Made by a program: the position numbers and the translations under genes | Notes under the pieces: model-generated | Database searches by the model: none | Told to the model about the DNA's origin: nothing | The model's input: only the letters and a program-made list of their open reading frames with translations | Shown: positions 17,031 to 25,670 of the stretch, in pieces | How positions within the stretch are numbered: position 1 is the stretch's first letter | How the letters are laid out: each line of letters opens with the position of its first letter | NCBI GenBank assembly: GCA_900547995.1 | Contig: URIY01000001.1 | Span: 1 to 64,000 of the forward strand | Direction: 5' to 3' | Length of the DNA stretch: 64,000 nucleotides | Source: an uncultured Mycoplasmatota bacterium | GTDB lineage: Bacteria; Bacillota_I; Bacilli_A; RF39; UBA660

Positions 17031-17350
17031 TTTGTTTTTCCTTCCATATCATTTTTATTTTCATCTTCTTCTACTTCATCTTCTTTTGTTTCTCTTTTAT
17101 TATACATATCAATTAAAGTACCTGCATGAAAAGTTGTACATAGTGTAGATAGCGATGCCATTATACCCAAAAATATTGCAGCAGCACGCATATTAGAATT
17201 ATTCAACATTGAATTAAACAATATAGTATTACCAGATGAAACAACTGTTGCTAGAAGTGTCATTACAAACTTTTTATTCTCCTTAACTCTTTTTTTTAAT
17301 AATTCATTAGATGGTTCTTCTATACTTTTAACTTTATATTTTTCATCCAT
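17027..17350 (-). CDS. Small two-segment membrane protein, paralogue 3 (107 aa)
   Basis: The start MDEKYKVKSIEEPSNELLKK and the NKRETKEDEVEED tail relate it to paralogues 1 and 2. Two hydrophobic segments (about 29-48 and 54-74) lie between. It is the most diverged member and is coupled to the DUF1292-like gene rather than standing alone. Function unknown. Confidence 0.58.
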   Translation of the reverse strand: MDEKYKVKSIEEPSNELLKKRVKENKKFVMTLLATVVSSGNTILFNSMLNNSNMRAAAIFLGIMASLSTLCTTFHAGTLIDMYNKRETKEDEVEEDENKNDMEGKTK

Positions 17351-17390
17351 AAAATCAACTCCCTACATACATAATAACATAATCTAAACA

Positions 17391-17417
17391 AAAAAGGAAG
17401 AAATTTATTTTTCTTCC
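17391..17417 (-). terminator. Terminator of ftsH
   Basis: GGAAGAAA/TTTCTTCC arms overlap the ftsH stop codon and are followed by TTTTTTG on the minus strand. Confidence 0.65.
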
Positions 17418-19387
17418 AATTCTTTAATTAATTCTTCTTTAGTCATTTTTGAATAACCTTTAATTTCTTTTTCTTTAGCCATTTCACGAAGTTCAGTTAA
17501 AGTAAGATCTTCTAAAGATAATTCTTTTATTTCTTCTTTTTCAACTTCTTCATCAGGCATATGTCCATGTTCAACTAAATAATCAATTTGTTCTTTTGTA
17601 ATTGTTTCTCTTTCAAGAAGAGTATTTGCGATTAAATCTAATAAATCTTTATTTTCAGAAATAATTTTTTGTGTTACTTTATAACATTCATCAATTATTT
17701 TACGCATCTCTTCATCAATCTCAAAAGCAACTTGACTAGAGAATATTTGACGTTTATTGTAATCTCTTCCTAAGAAAACACTACCTTCTTGTTGTTCAAA
17801 TTGAACAGGTCCAAGTGAACTCATACCATATTCTGTTACCATAGCGCGAGCAATTTTAGTTGCTTTTTCAAAGTCATTATGTGCTCCTGTTGTTACCTCA
17901 TGGAACATAAATTCTTCAGCAACTCTACCACCTAATAGTCCACTAATTGTTTGTAGCAATTCTGTTTTAGTTTGTAAATATGTTTCTTCTTTTGGAAGCA
18001 TTAAATTATAGCCACCAGCCATTCCTCTTGGAATGATAGTGATTTTTTGAACATCATTTGCTCCCTCAAGTTTTAAGCCAACAACAGCATGACCAGCTTC
18101 ATGATAAGCAACTGTTCTCTTTTCTTTTTCAGTATATTTATGACTCTTTTTAGCAGGACCCATTAATACTCTATCATGAGCTTCATCAAGTTCGGCCATA
18201 GTAATAACTTCTTTACCTCTTCTAACAGCAAGTAAGGCAGCTTCATTAAGTAAGTTTTCTAGGTCTGCTCCACTAAATCCTACTGTTCTTTTAGCAATAT
18301 TTTCAAGGGTAATTCCTTTAGCAAACTTTTTATTTCTAGCATGTACTTCAAGTATTTCTTTACGACCATTTTGGTCAGGTAAATTAACTTGTACTTGACG
18401 GTCAAAACGTCCTGGTCTAAGTAAGGCTGGGTCTAGAACGTCTGGTCTATTAGTTGCAGCAATAATTATGATTCCCTCATTAGCACCAAAACCATCCATT
18501 TCTGTTAATAATTGATTTAGGGTTTGTTCACGTTCATCGTGTCCTCCACCAAGACCTGCGCCTCTTTGACGTCCAACAGCATCTATTTCATCAATAAATA
18601 TTAAACAAGGTGCATTATGTTTTGCTTGTTTGAACATGTCTCTTACACGACTTGCTCCAACACCAACAAATAACTCAACGAAGTCTGAACCACTTATAAA
18701 ATAGAACGGAACATTTGCTTCACCAGCAACAGCTCTTGCAAGAAGTGTTTTACCTGTTCCTGGAGGACCAACTAACAATACTCCCTTTGGAATTCTTGCA
18801 CCAAGTTTTTGAAATTTCTTTGGATTTTTCAAGAAATCAATTAATTCTTGAACTTCTTCTTTTTCCTCAGTTAATCCAGCAACATCTTTAAATGTTACTT
18901 TCTTACTATCTTCACTTAAACGAGCACGTGATTTTCCAAAATCCATAGATTTATTGGCTGTACCCATTTGTCTTGTTATAAAGAAGAAGGCAAAACCAAT
19001 AAGTAGTACCATTGGTAATACATTTATAACAAATAGTAAAAAGGTACTTGATTCTGGATCAGTTGATGTATTAATAACAAATGCATAATTGTCACTTGCT
19101 GTTAATACTTGTGTCATTACTTCTTCAGCAAGTGGTGCTCTAAAGAAGAATGATTCATTTTCTTCATATCCCTTTAGTTTTCCTTTTATTTCATATACAC
19201 TTGCTCTACTTCTTGGTGTTATAGTTACTTCTGTAACTTTACCTTCAGCAACATCCTTCATAAATTCATCATATGTAATAACATTTACTTTGCTATTCAT
19301 AGAATTTAAGAAGAACATTACACCTATAAGTATAAGAAATAAAAACAAGTATGGTAATAATCCTCTTTTGATGTTTTTCTTATTCAT
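17405..19387 (-). CDS. ftsH: ATP-dependent zinc metalloprotease FtsH with extra C-terminal motif
   Basis: A 660-aa membrane-anchored AAA+ protease for membrane-protein quality control. Two membrane segments (about 11-28 and 115-137) flank an extracytoplasmic domain. The AAA core has Walker A GPPGTGKT (207-214), Walker B IFIDEID (263-269) and the second region of homology with RPGRFDRQ. The protease site HEAGH is at 429-433. After the usual FtsH end there is an added tail (about 628-660) with [18 protein letters not shown] and KEELIKEL, which looks like a Rho N-terminal/SAP-type helical motif. It lies 10 nt after tilS, as in the tilS-hprT-ftsH string of Bacillus, but hprT is missing. Confidence 0.96.
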   Translation of the reverse strand: MNKKNIKRGLLPYLFLFLILIGVMFFLNSMNSKVNVITYDEFMKDVAEGKVTEVTITPRSRASVYEIKGKLKGYEENESFFFRAPLAEEVMTQVLTASDNYAFVINTSTDPESSTFLLFVINVLPMVLLIGFAFFFITRQMGTANKSMDFGKSRARLSEDSKKVTFKDVAGLTEEKEEVQELIDFLKNPKKFQKLGARIPKGVLLVGPPGTGKTLLARAVAGEANVPFYFISGSDFVELFVGVGASRVRDMFKQAKHNAPCLIFIDEIDAVGRQRGAGLGGGHDEREQTLNQLLTEMDGFGANEGIIIIAATNRPDVLDPALLRPGRFDRQVQVNLPDQNGRKEILEVHARNKKFAKGITLENIAKRTVGFSGADLENLLNEAALLAVRRGKEVITMAELDEAHDRVLMGPAKKSHKYTEKEKRTVAYHEAGHAVVGLKLEGANDVQKITIIPRGMAGGYNLMLPKEETYLQTKTELLQTISGLLGGRVAEEFMFHEVTTGAHNDFEKATKIARAMVTEYGMSSLGPVQFEQQEGSVFLGRDYNKRQIFSSQVAFEIDEEMRKIIDECYKVTQKIISENKDLLDLIANTLLERETITKEQIDYLVEHGHMPDEEVEKEEIKELSLEDLTLTELREMAKEKEIKGYSKMTKEELIKELEEK

Positions 19388-19397
19388 AAATTCCTCC

Positions 19398-20723
19398 CTA
19401 ATAATACTTTAGTATTATATCATACTTTTCATCTTTTGTTTTGTCAAATTTCGATTTTTTCAAATCTGGTATCCAAACTATAGTTCCTGCTGAATCTACA
19501 ACAACAGGCCATGTATCACGTTCTGACATTGGTATTTTATCATCAATAAATATGTCATTAACTTTTTTTCTACCAAGCATTCCCTTAACACTTATTTTAT
19601 CACCGTTATTTCTGTTTCTTACAATAAGTGGCAATTTAAGTTCTGATGATAAAAGTCTACATACACTATTATTTGTAATAGAACTTCTTTTTACTACTTC
19701 TATATTTTTACCATTTGGTAGATTAGCAAACTCATTTAGTTCAATTTCATATTCATTTGTACCCTGTTCTTCTTTAACAAGTGTACATACATTATACTCT
19801 TTCAATGCTATTACATTATTAGGTAAATGTATTTGTAAATTAGCCTTTTTAGACATAATTAAATTATATAAAAGTTCAGCATGTTTATCTGTAACAAGCA
19901 TTAAGTCATCTTGATAGATATGCTCCAATATATAATATATTATTTTCATTTGGATAACATGATCTTCCTTAGAGAACTCTTCTATATTTAGAACATTCTG
20001 TGGATATATTTTTTTAATTTTTTTCGATACCACTTTATCAATATAATCACTATATTCTATTAATGTCTTACTAAATTTATAGAATTTTTGATGTACATTT
20101 GGATCTTCCTTTTTAAATTCTGGAACTATATATTTTCTAAATCTATTTCTTGTATACACATCTTTCTCATTTGACTTATCTAACACAAAAGGAATTTTGT
20201 TCCTTTTATCATAATCATATAAGTCTTTTTTAGTTACGTCAATTAATGGTCTTAAAATTACATAATTTCCCATATTAACAATTTTTCCAAAACCACTGTA
20301 TCCTCTTAAAGTAGACCCTCTTACAATACGCATTAATATTGTTTCCATTAAATCATCACCATGATGAGCTGTAAATAAATATCTTGCTTTATATTTTTTT
20401 AATAGTTCTCCAAAGTATGTATATCTTTTACTACGTGCTTCATTATGAAAATTATCATCACCATAATCTTCAATTTTCATAAATTCAAATATAACACTAT
20501 TCTTATGGCAATAATTTTCAACAAATATTTTTTCTTCACTACTTTCGGCTCTCACATTATGATTTACATGAGCACATACTATTCTAATATCTAACTCTTT
20601 TCTAACTTCCATTAATAAGTGTAGTAATGCCATTGAGTCTGGTCCACCTGATACACCAACAACAACTGTTTCCCCATAATGTAAATCAATATTATTTTTA
20701 ATAAAATTTATTACTTTATCCAT
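19398..20723 (-). CDS. tilS: tRNA(Ile)-lysidine synthase TilS
   Basis: A 441-aa enzyme that converts C34 of tRNA-Ile(CAU) to lysidine using ATP and lysine. The PP-loop motif GVSGGPDSMALLHLL is near residue 24, and the C-terminal TilS domains include GDKISVKGMLGRKKVNDIFI near the end. The start is the ATG at 20723 behind AGAAGGAA. The longer in-frame frame would overlap ung. Essential in nearly all bacteria. Confidence 0.93.
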   Translation of the reverse strand: MDKVINFIKNNIDLHYGETVVVGVSGGPDSMALLHLLMEVRKELDIRIVCAHVNHNVRAESSEEKIFVENYCHKNSVIFEFMKIEDYGDDNFHNEARSKRYTYFGELLKKYKARYLFTAHHGDDLMETILMRIVRGSTLRGYSGFGKIVNMGNYVILRPLIDVTKKDLYDYDKRNKIPFVLDKSNEKDVYTRNRFRKYIVPEFKKEDPNVHQKFYKFSKTLIEYSDYIDKVVSKKIKKIYPQNVLNIEEFSKEDHVIQMKIIYYILEHIYQDDLMLVTDKHAELLYNLIMSKKANLQIHLPNNVIALKEYNVCTLVKEEQGTNEYEIELNEFANLPNGKNIEVVKRSSITNNSVCRLLSSELKLPLIVRNRNNGDKISVKGMLGRKKVNDIFIDDKIPMSERDTWPVVVDSAGTIVWIPDLKKSKFDKTKDEKYDIILKYY

Positions 20724-20742
20724 AAATATTCCTTCTTTTCTT

Positions 20743-21393
20743 TTACCACTTAATCTCTTCCTCACCATATTGCTTTAAAAAAGCATTACATTTAGAAAAA
20801 GGTTTACTCCCAAAAAATCCCCGAGATGCAGATAATGGTGATGGATGAGCACTTTCAATAATTAAATGCCTTTTATTGGTTATTAATTCTTTTTTAGATC
20901 TAGCATATGAACCCCATAGTATAAAAACTACTGGCTTTTCTCTATCATTTAAATACTTAATAATATTATCAGTAAATATTTCCCAACCTCTACTTTTATG
21001 AGATAGTGGTTTATCTTTTATAACTGTCATAATAGAGTTAAGTAATAATACCCCTTGTTTTGCCCAATCGCTAAGATTATTATTAGTTCTCTTTACGCCT
21101 AAATCACTATATAATTCTTTAAAGATATTGTCAAGTGAGGGTGGTCTTCTTACACCTTCTAATACCGAAAAAGATAATCCATGAGCCTCATTTTCACCAT
21201 GATAAGGATCTTGTCCTAAAATAACAACCTTAACATCATCATAATCTGTATATCTTAAAGCATTAAATATGTTTTCATATCTAGGATATACTATTTTTGT
21301 TTGGTATTCTCCTTTGACAAATAAACCAAGTTTCTTAAAATATTCACTATTATATTCATTTTTAAGGACTATATCCCAACTTTTGTTTATCAA
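20743..21393 (-). CDS. ung: Uracil-DNA glycosylase
   Basis: A 216-aa family 1 UDG that removes uracil from DNA. It has the catalytic GQDPYHG motif (about 62-68), the VLLLNSIMTV segment and the HPSPLSA DNA-intercalation loop (about 183-189). The start appears to be TTG at 21391-21393: all upstream codons in that frame are stops, and the N terminus aligns with usual UDG starts. It has its own promoter at 21416-21445. With dut elsewhere in the window, it covers both prevention and repair of uracil in DNA. Confidence 0.93.
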   Translation of the reverse strand: MINKSWDIVLKNEYNSEYFKKLGLFVKGEYQTKIVYPRYENIFNALRYTDYDDVKVVILGQDPYHGENEAHGLSFSVLEGVRRPPSLDNIFKELYSDLGVKRTNNNLSDWAKQGVLLLNSIMTVIKDKPLSHKSRGWEIFTDNIIKYLNDREKPVVFILWGSYARSKKELITNKRHLIIESAHPSPLSASRGFFGSKPFSKCNAFLKQYGEEEIKW

Positions 21394-21415
21394 CTATCAT
21401 CACAACCTACATATT

Positions 21416-21445
21416 ATTTTAACATAACTTAACCATTTTTGACAA
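21416..21445 (-). promoter_or_regulatory. Promoter of ung
   Basis: TTGTCA (21440-21445), 18 nt, TAAAAT (21416-21421) on the minus strand, about 20 nt before the TTG start. Confidence 0.5.
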
Positions 21446-21461
21446 CGATAATACTGTAAAT

Positions 21462-21483
21462 AAAAAAAGAAATGCTTATTTCT
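21462..21483 (-). terminator. Terminator of the AGCS symporter gene
   Basis: AGAAAT/ATTTCT arms with a 4-nt loop, then TTTTTT on the minus strand; it overlaps the stop codon. Confidence 0.5.
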
Positions 21484-22774
21484 TCAAACTTTTATCTAAA
21501 CTTGTTTTTATATCATATCTTAGCTTAAGTAAACCATATATATTTATAATAGCCAAAAAAGCAATTAAAAAATCTACTATAACCCATAGAGTTTTAGATG
21601 ACATAATTGATCCTAAAAAAAGAATTATTATTGTTAAAATCTTTAACATAAATAAAAGTGTTTTATGTGGTTTTTCAAAAAAGTATTTTAGAGATGTCTC
21701 TCCATAATAATAACCCGTTATAACCGTAGAAAAAGAAAATAGAATAATAGAAATAAGCATTATAAATAAACCTATATTACCTAAATAATCTTTAAATATA
21801 TTTTGTACTATTTCAATACCATTTACATTTACATAATTTATATTATTTAAGTCAATAAGCATTACAACAAAGGCTGTAAATGTACAAATAAGCATAGATA
21901 CATATATACCTATTACTTGTATATATCCTTGCTTTACAGAATCATTATCACTCGTTGCCGAAGAAGCAATACTACCTGTTCCTAATCCTGCTTCATTAGA
22001 AAAAATTCCACGCTGCAATCCTATAATAAAAGTTGGAATAAAGCCACTAAAAAAAGATTTAAAATTGAATGCGGATACTACAATTTTTTCTAAAATATCT
22101 GGTAAATAGTTAATATTCATACATAAAATAATTAGACATGATAATAAATATAAAATAGCCATAAATGGGATCATTTTGCCACTTACCATAAGTATTTTTT
22201 TGATACCACCAAAAATGATAAAACAAGTTATTATACATATAATAATTCCGATAATATATGGTTCTATTATAATAACCTCATTTACTGATCTTGTTATTGT
22301 ATTAGATTGTATACTGATAAAACCTCCAACATAACTAATTAAAATAATAATTGCATAAATACTTCCAAATAATTTATTATGACAGCCATATTTTAAATAA
22401 TAACTAGGTCCCCCTTTATATACACCATCTACTTCTTTTTGTTTATAAAGATTTCCAAGTACTGTTTCACTAAAAGTATTTGAGGCCGTTAAAAAAGACA
22501 TAATCCACATCCAAAAAATAGTACCTGGTCCACCTAAATATATAGCAAGAGCAATACCAGCAATACTACCTACCCCTATTCTGCCACCTAGGGATAGCAT
22601 TAATGTTTGTATAGGGCTTATACCATTATTTTTATGCTTATTTTGAAATAAACTTTTAAACATTTTTTTAAACTTAAATTGAACAAAATCTAATTTATAT
22701 GTAAAGTAAATACTTGATATTAATATTAAAGTAGTTGCGACTGCCCAAACTATATTATTAATTATTGTAAACAT
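21476..22774 (-). CDS. Sodium:alanine/glycine symporter, AGCS family
   Basis: A 432-aa membrane protein with about 10-11 hydrophobic segments. The signature GGRIGVGSIAGIALAIYLGGPG and the FLTASNTFSETVLGNLY segment identify the amino acid:cation (alanine/glycine) symporter family. A second family block is GLQRGIFSNEAGLGTGSIAS. The ATG at 22774 is preferred because the upstream in-frame start falls inside the rsmA-operon terminator hairpin. Exact substrate unknown (alanine, glycine or glutamine). Confidence 0.88.
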   Translation of the reverse strand: MFTIINNIVWAVATTLILISSIYFTYKLDFVQFKFKKMFKSLFQNKHKNNGISPIQTLMLSLGGRIGVGSIAGIALAIYLGGPGTIFWMWIMSFLTASNTFSETVLGNLYKQKEVDGVYKGGPSYYLKYGCHNKLFGSIYAIIILISYVGGFISIQSNTITRSVNEVIIIEPYIIGIIICIITCFIIFGGIKKILMVSGKMIPFMAILYLLSCLIILCMNINYLPDILEKIVVSAFNFKSFFSGFIPTFIIGLQRGIFSNEAGLGTGSIASSATSDNDSVKQGYIQVIGIYVSMLICTFTAFVVMLIDLNNINYVNVNGIEIVQNIFKDYLGNIGLFIMLISIILFSFSTVITGYYYGETSLKYFFEKPHKTLLFMLKILTIIILFLGSIMSSKTLWVIVDFLIAFLAIINIYGLLKLRYDIKTSLDKSLKK

Positions 22775-22784
22775 ATGATCACCA

Positions 22785-22820
22785 AAAAACATTTTAAAAC
22801 TTATTTGTGTCTTAAAATGT
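22785..22820. terminator. Hairpin between the symporter gene and rsmA
   Basis: ACATTTTAA/TTAAAATGT arms (22790-22820) with T runs on both outer sides; on the minus strand it ends the tatD-rsmA transcript just before the symporter gene. Confidence 0.6.
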
Positions 22821-22826
22821 CTTTTT

Positions 22827-23648
22827 TTATAAATTATTAGATATTTCTATAAATACATCTATTGGTATTTGTTCAGCTCTTGATTGAAGAGAAAAACCAT
22901 TTTTTTCTAATATTAAACTTACTTTATCTAAATCATAATCTTTTAAATTATTTCTTAATGTTTTTCTTTTTTGTGTAAAACTTTTCTTTATTAATTCAAA
23001 AAACTTTTCTTCATTTATGACATTATATTTACTAGTCTTTTTATCCATTTCAATAACAATACTGTCTACATTAGGTTTAGGCATAAATACATGTCTACTT
23101 ACATCCATTATTTTCTTAATATCAAAGTAATAATTTAGGAAAATAGACAAAGAGTTATAATCTTTAGATCCTTCTTTAGCCTTAAATCTATCCCCGACCT
23201 CTTTTTGTACCATAATAATTATTTTATCAACATTTATTTTATCTTCAATAAATTTCATAATAATTGGTGTAGTAATATAATATGGTAAATTAGCAACAAC
23301 ATATATTTTATTATAGTTAAATTCTTTAATTTTTTCCTTTACATTTGCCTTTAAGAAATCTTCAAAAATAATAGATACATTATCATTATTTTCAAGTACC
23401 TTATCAAGAATAGGTTTTAATGTCTTATCTACCTCGTAGCAAAGAACATAACCAGCCTTTTTTACTAAAGCAGTTGTAAGTGATCCAGCACCTGGACCTA
23501 TTTCAATTACAAGAGTATCTTTATCAATATCGGCTTTTGATATTATACCATTTATGATATTCTCATCAATAATAAAATTTTGTCCATATTTCTTTTTAAA
23601 ATCAAAATTAAATTCATCTTTTATTTGTTTTATTTCTTTTAGTTGCAT
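22827..23648 (-). CDS. rsmA: 16S rRNA dimethyladenosine transferase RsmA (KsgA)
   Basis: A 273-aa SAM-dependent enzyme that dimethylates two adjacent adenines (A1518/A1519) near the 16S 3' end. It has KKYGQNFIID at the start, motif I IEIGPGAGSLT (about 45-55) and the target-base motif NLPYYITTPI (about 119-128). The gene overlaps the end of tatD by 10 nt. The rnmV gene usually between tatD and ksgA in Firmicutes is absent here. Confidence 0.95.
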   Translation of the reverse strand: MQLKEIKQIKDEFNFDFKKKYGQNFIIDENIINGIISKADIDKDTLVIEIGPGAGSLTTALVKKAGYVLCYEVDKTLKPILDKVLENNDNVSIIFEDFLKANVKEKIKEFNYNKIYVVANLPYYITTPIIMKFIEDKINVDKIIIMVQKEVGDRFKAKEGSKDYNSLSIFLNYYFDIKKIMDVSRHVFMPKPNVDSIVIEMDKKTSKYNVINEEKFFELIKKSFTQKRKTLRNNLKDYDLDKVSLILEKNGFSLQSRAEQIPIDVFIEISNNL

Positions 23649-24409
23649 ACGCTTTCACCTATTCCATACTGTTCTAAACTATTTTTTGTTGTTATTTTAA
23701 TAACATCTTCTTCACGCATATTTTTAAGTTCGGCAATTTTTTTAGCAACCAAATAAACATTTTTAGGTTCATTTTTAGTTCCACGTAAAGGTTCTGGTGC
23801 AAGATATGGACTATCTGTTTCAAGCACAATATTGTGTAAATCAATGTCTTGAATTACTTCTTTGACCTTACGACTATTTTTAAAAGTTACCACTCCACCA
23901 ATACCTAGTTTACATCCTTTTTCAATAAATCTTTTAGCCATCTCCAAACTTTCAGAAAAACAATGAATTGTTATTTTATTGTTAAAAGCTTTTGTTTCTT
24001 CTAAAATATTATATGTATCGTTAATTGAATCCCTTGTATGAATAATTATTGGCATATGATATTTTTTAGCAAGTTCTACTTGTTTTATCATTAATTCTTT
24101 CTGACTATCTTTATTGTAACCTTCATAATGGTAATCAAGACCAAATTCTCCAATACCAACAATCTTAGAATTACCTAAATTTTTTTCAATATACCTTAAA
24201 TCTTCATCTTTATAAGTATCGGCATATTCAGGATGAATACCAAGTGTTCCATAAATATTATCATGAGTGTTAACTATATTTACAACTTCTTTATTTGTTT
24301 TATTATCAACACCACTTATAATCATAATATTTCCTTCAAAATTTTTGATTACTTGTTCTATATCATCATAATCTGCAAGCCCTAAATGGCAATGTGTATC
24401 TATGATCAT
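23639..24409 (-). CDS. tatD: TatD-family metal-dependent deoxyribonuclease
   Basis: A 256-aa TIM-barrel hydrolase. The metal ligands are seen in IDTHCHLG, GEFGLDYHYE, IIIHTRDS, ITIHCFSE and LETDSPYLAPEPLRG. TatD proteins act as 3'-5' exonucleases and possibly in D-aminoacyl hydrolysis; the exact substrate is unsettled. It is flanked by the TraB/GumN lipoprotein (3 nt upstream) and rsmA, and is likely part of one transcript. Confidence 0.92.
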   Translation of the reverse strand: MIIDTHCHLGLADYDDIEQVIKNFEGNIMIISGVDNKTNKEVVNIVNTHDNIYGTLGIHPEYADTYKDEDLRYIEKNLGNSKIVGIGEFGLDYHYEGYNKDSQKELMIKQVELAKKYHMPIIIHTRDSINDTYNILEETKAFNNKITIHCFSESLEMAKRFIEKGCKLGIGGVVTFKNSRKVKEVIQDIDLHNIVLETDSPYLAPEPLRGTKNEPKNVYLVAKKIAELKNMREEDVIKITTKNSLEQYGIGESVCN

Positions 24410-24412
24410 AAC

Positions 24413-25324
24413 TTATTTCACCTCTACTTTATAACCATCTTGCTTTAATAAATTGGCAATTCCATTATCACCAATAATATGTGCAAGCCCAACTGTGCAA
24501 AAAATATTTTTATCCTGTGCAAAATATTCTTCTAATAATTTTGTCATCTTTTCATTTCGAACAGTAATTAAAGCATTATTATATATTTTATCATATTCAT
24601 TCATTTCTTCATCACTAAATAGTAAATTTTCTAAATCTTCTTTATTTCCTTTTTTATAAAGTTCATATAAATCTTTCATTTGATTTAAAGATGCATCATA
24701 ATTATTGACACTCTCTTCAAGTAAATATACTTGCATAGGAATATCAAAACTAGATAATATACCATATTGATAATTAGCTGATTCTAATTCAATTATTTCT
24801 TTTTTATCTTCTTTGGCTTTATTTAAAAAATACATATCAATTCCCTTTTGTTCATCTAAGTCTGAATTATTTATTACAGCATTTTCAACTAAACTCATCC
24901 AAATTATAGGTTTATATCGATCATATAGACTGCTGTATAAATCAGCATCTTCTAATATTACCTGTACTTTTTTATATAAATCATCAGATATATCATCTTT
25001 AATTGATTTATTATTACTATACATAAATGGTAATATTCCACTTATTTGGCTTGACATATCATTCATATATTCAATTAAATCAAATTCAGTGGCAACATAA
25101 TCACTATCTTGATAAGCATTTATTATTTTATCAGATAATGGATACATTGTATCATCTGCGGCATGAATAGATCCAAATAAATATAGTTTACTATTATATC
25201 CATCTTTAGTTACTTCAATTAATAAAGGTGTAGTGCTTTGTTCTTCTAATTCTTTTTTCTTTGAACAACCACTAAATATTAAACAAAAACAAAGTATAAG
25301 TAATAAATATTTAACTTTTTTCAT
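24413..25324 (-). CDS. TraB/GumN-family lipoprotein
   Basis: A 303-aa exported lipoprotein: hydrophobic leader LLLILCFCLIFSGC with lipidated Cys at about 20, then a TraB/GumN (Tiki-like, EreA/ChaN-superfamily) domain. The conserved LYLFGSIHAAD (about 48-58) and ATEFD (about 94-98) match the family's GxxH and ExD metal-site motifs, and FCTVGLAHIIGDNG near the C terminus matches its last block. A surface metallopeptidase role is likely from the Tiki relatives, but not shown for bacteria. It is inserted between metG and tatD, which are neighbours in Bacillus. Confidence 0.82.
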   Translation of the reverse strand: MKKVKYLLLILCFCLIFSGCSKKKELEEQSTTPLLIEVTKDGYNSKLYLFGSIHAADDTMYPLSDKIINAYQDSDYVATEFDLIEYMNDMSSQISGILPFMYSNNKSIKDDISDDLYKKVQVILEDADLYSSLYDRYKPIIWMSLVENAVINNSDLDEQKGIDMYFLNKAKEDKKEIIELESANYQYGILSSFDIPMQVYLLEESVNNYDASLNQMKDLYELYKKGNKEDLENLLFSDEEMNEYDKIYNNALITVRNEKMTKLLEEYFAQDKNIFCTVGLAHIIGDNGIANLLKQDGYKVEVK

Positions 25325-25362
25325 ATTTGTCCTTCTTTCATAACGATTATATCAAAAAAAAC

Positions 25363-25387
25363 AAAAAAATTATACCAAAAGTATAAT
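25363..25387 (-). terminator. Terminator of the 53-aa gene
   Basis: ATTATAC/GTATAAT arms (25369-25387) then TTTTTT on the minus strand. Confidence 0.6.
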
Positions 25388-25388
25388 C

Positions 25389-25550
25389 CTAGATGTTTTT
25401 CATCATTTTATAACGAATTAAATATGTTATTATAGCGACAATATACATTGCATCAAATATTTTAAAATCTAGTACAGCACTACCTATTATTAGTAACAAA
25501 ATTGTTGCAAAAGTGGCAATAACAATTTTGTTTGCATGCTTATCTAACAT
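25389..25550 (-). CDS. Small membrane protein, 53 aa
   Basis: A short frame beginning MLDKHANKIVIATFATILLL and ending IRYKMMKNI. It has two hydrophobic segments (about 9-24 and 33-45). A good GGAGAT ribosome site lies 5 nt before the ATG and a terminator follows directly, so it is a genuine small gene. I do not recognise a family. It lies alone between the metG and TraB/GumN genes. Confidence 0.6.
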   Translation of the reverse strand: MLDKHANKIVIATFATILLLIIGSAVLDFKIFDAMYIVAIITYLIRYKMMKNI

Positions 25551-25670
25551 AAAAATCTCCTCTTCTTTTATTCTTTAACAACAATATAATTGTATCATAA
25601 AATCCTTAATAAACCTAATAAAAGCGAGCCTTATTTTTCGACATTTTACACAATTTTACAAAAAAAGAAA

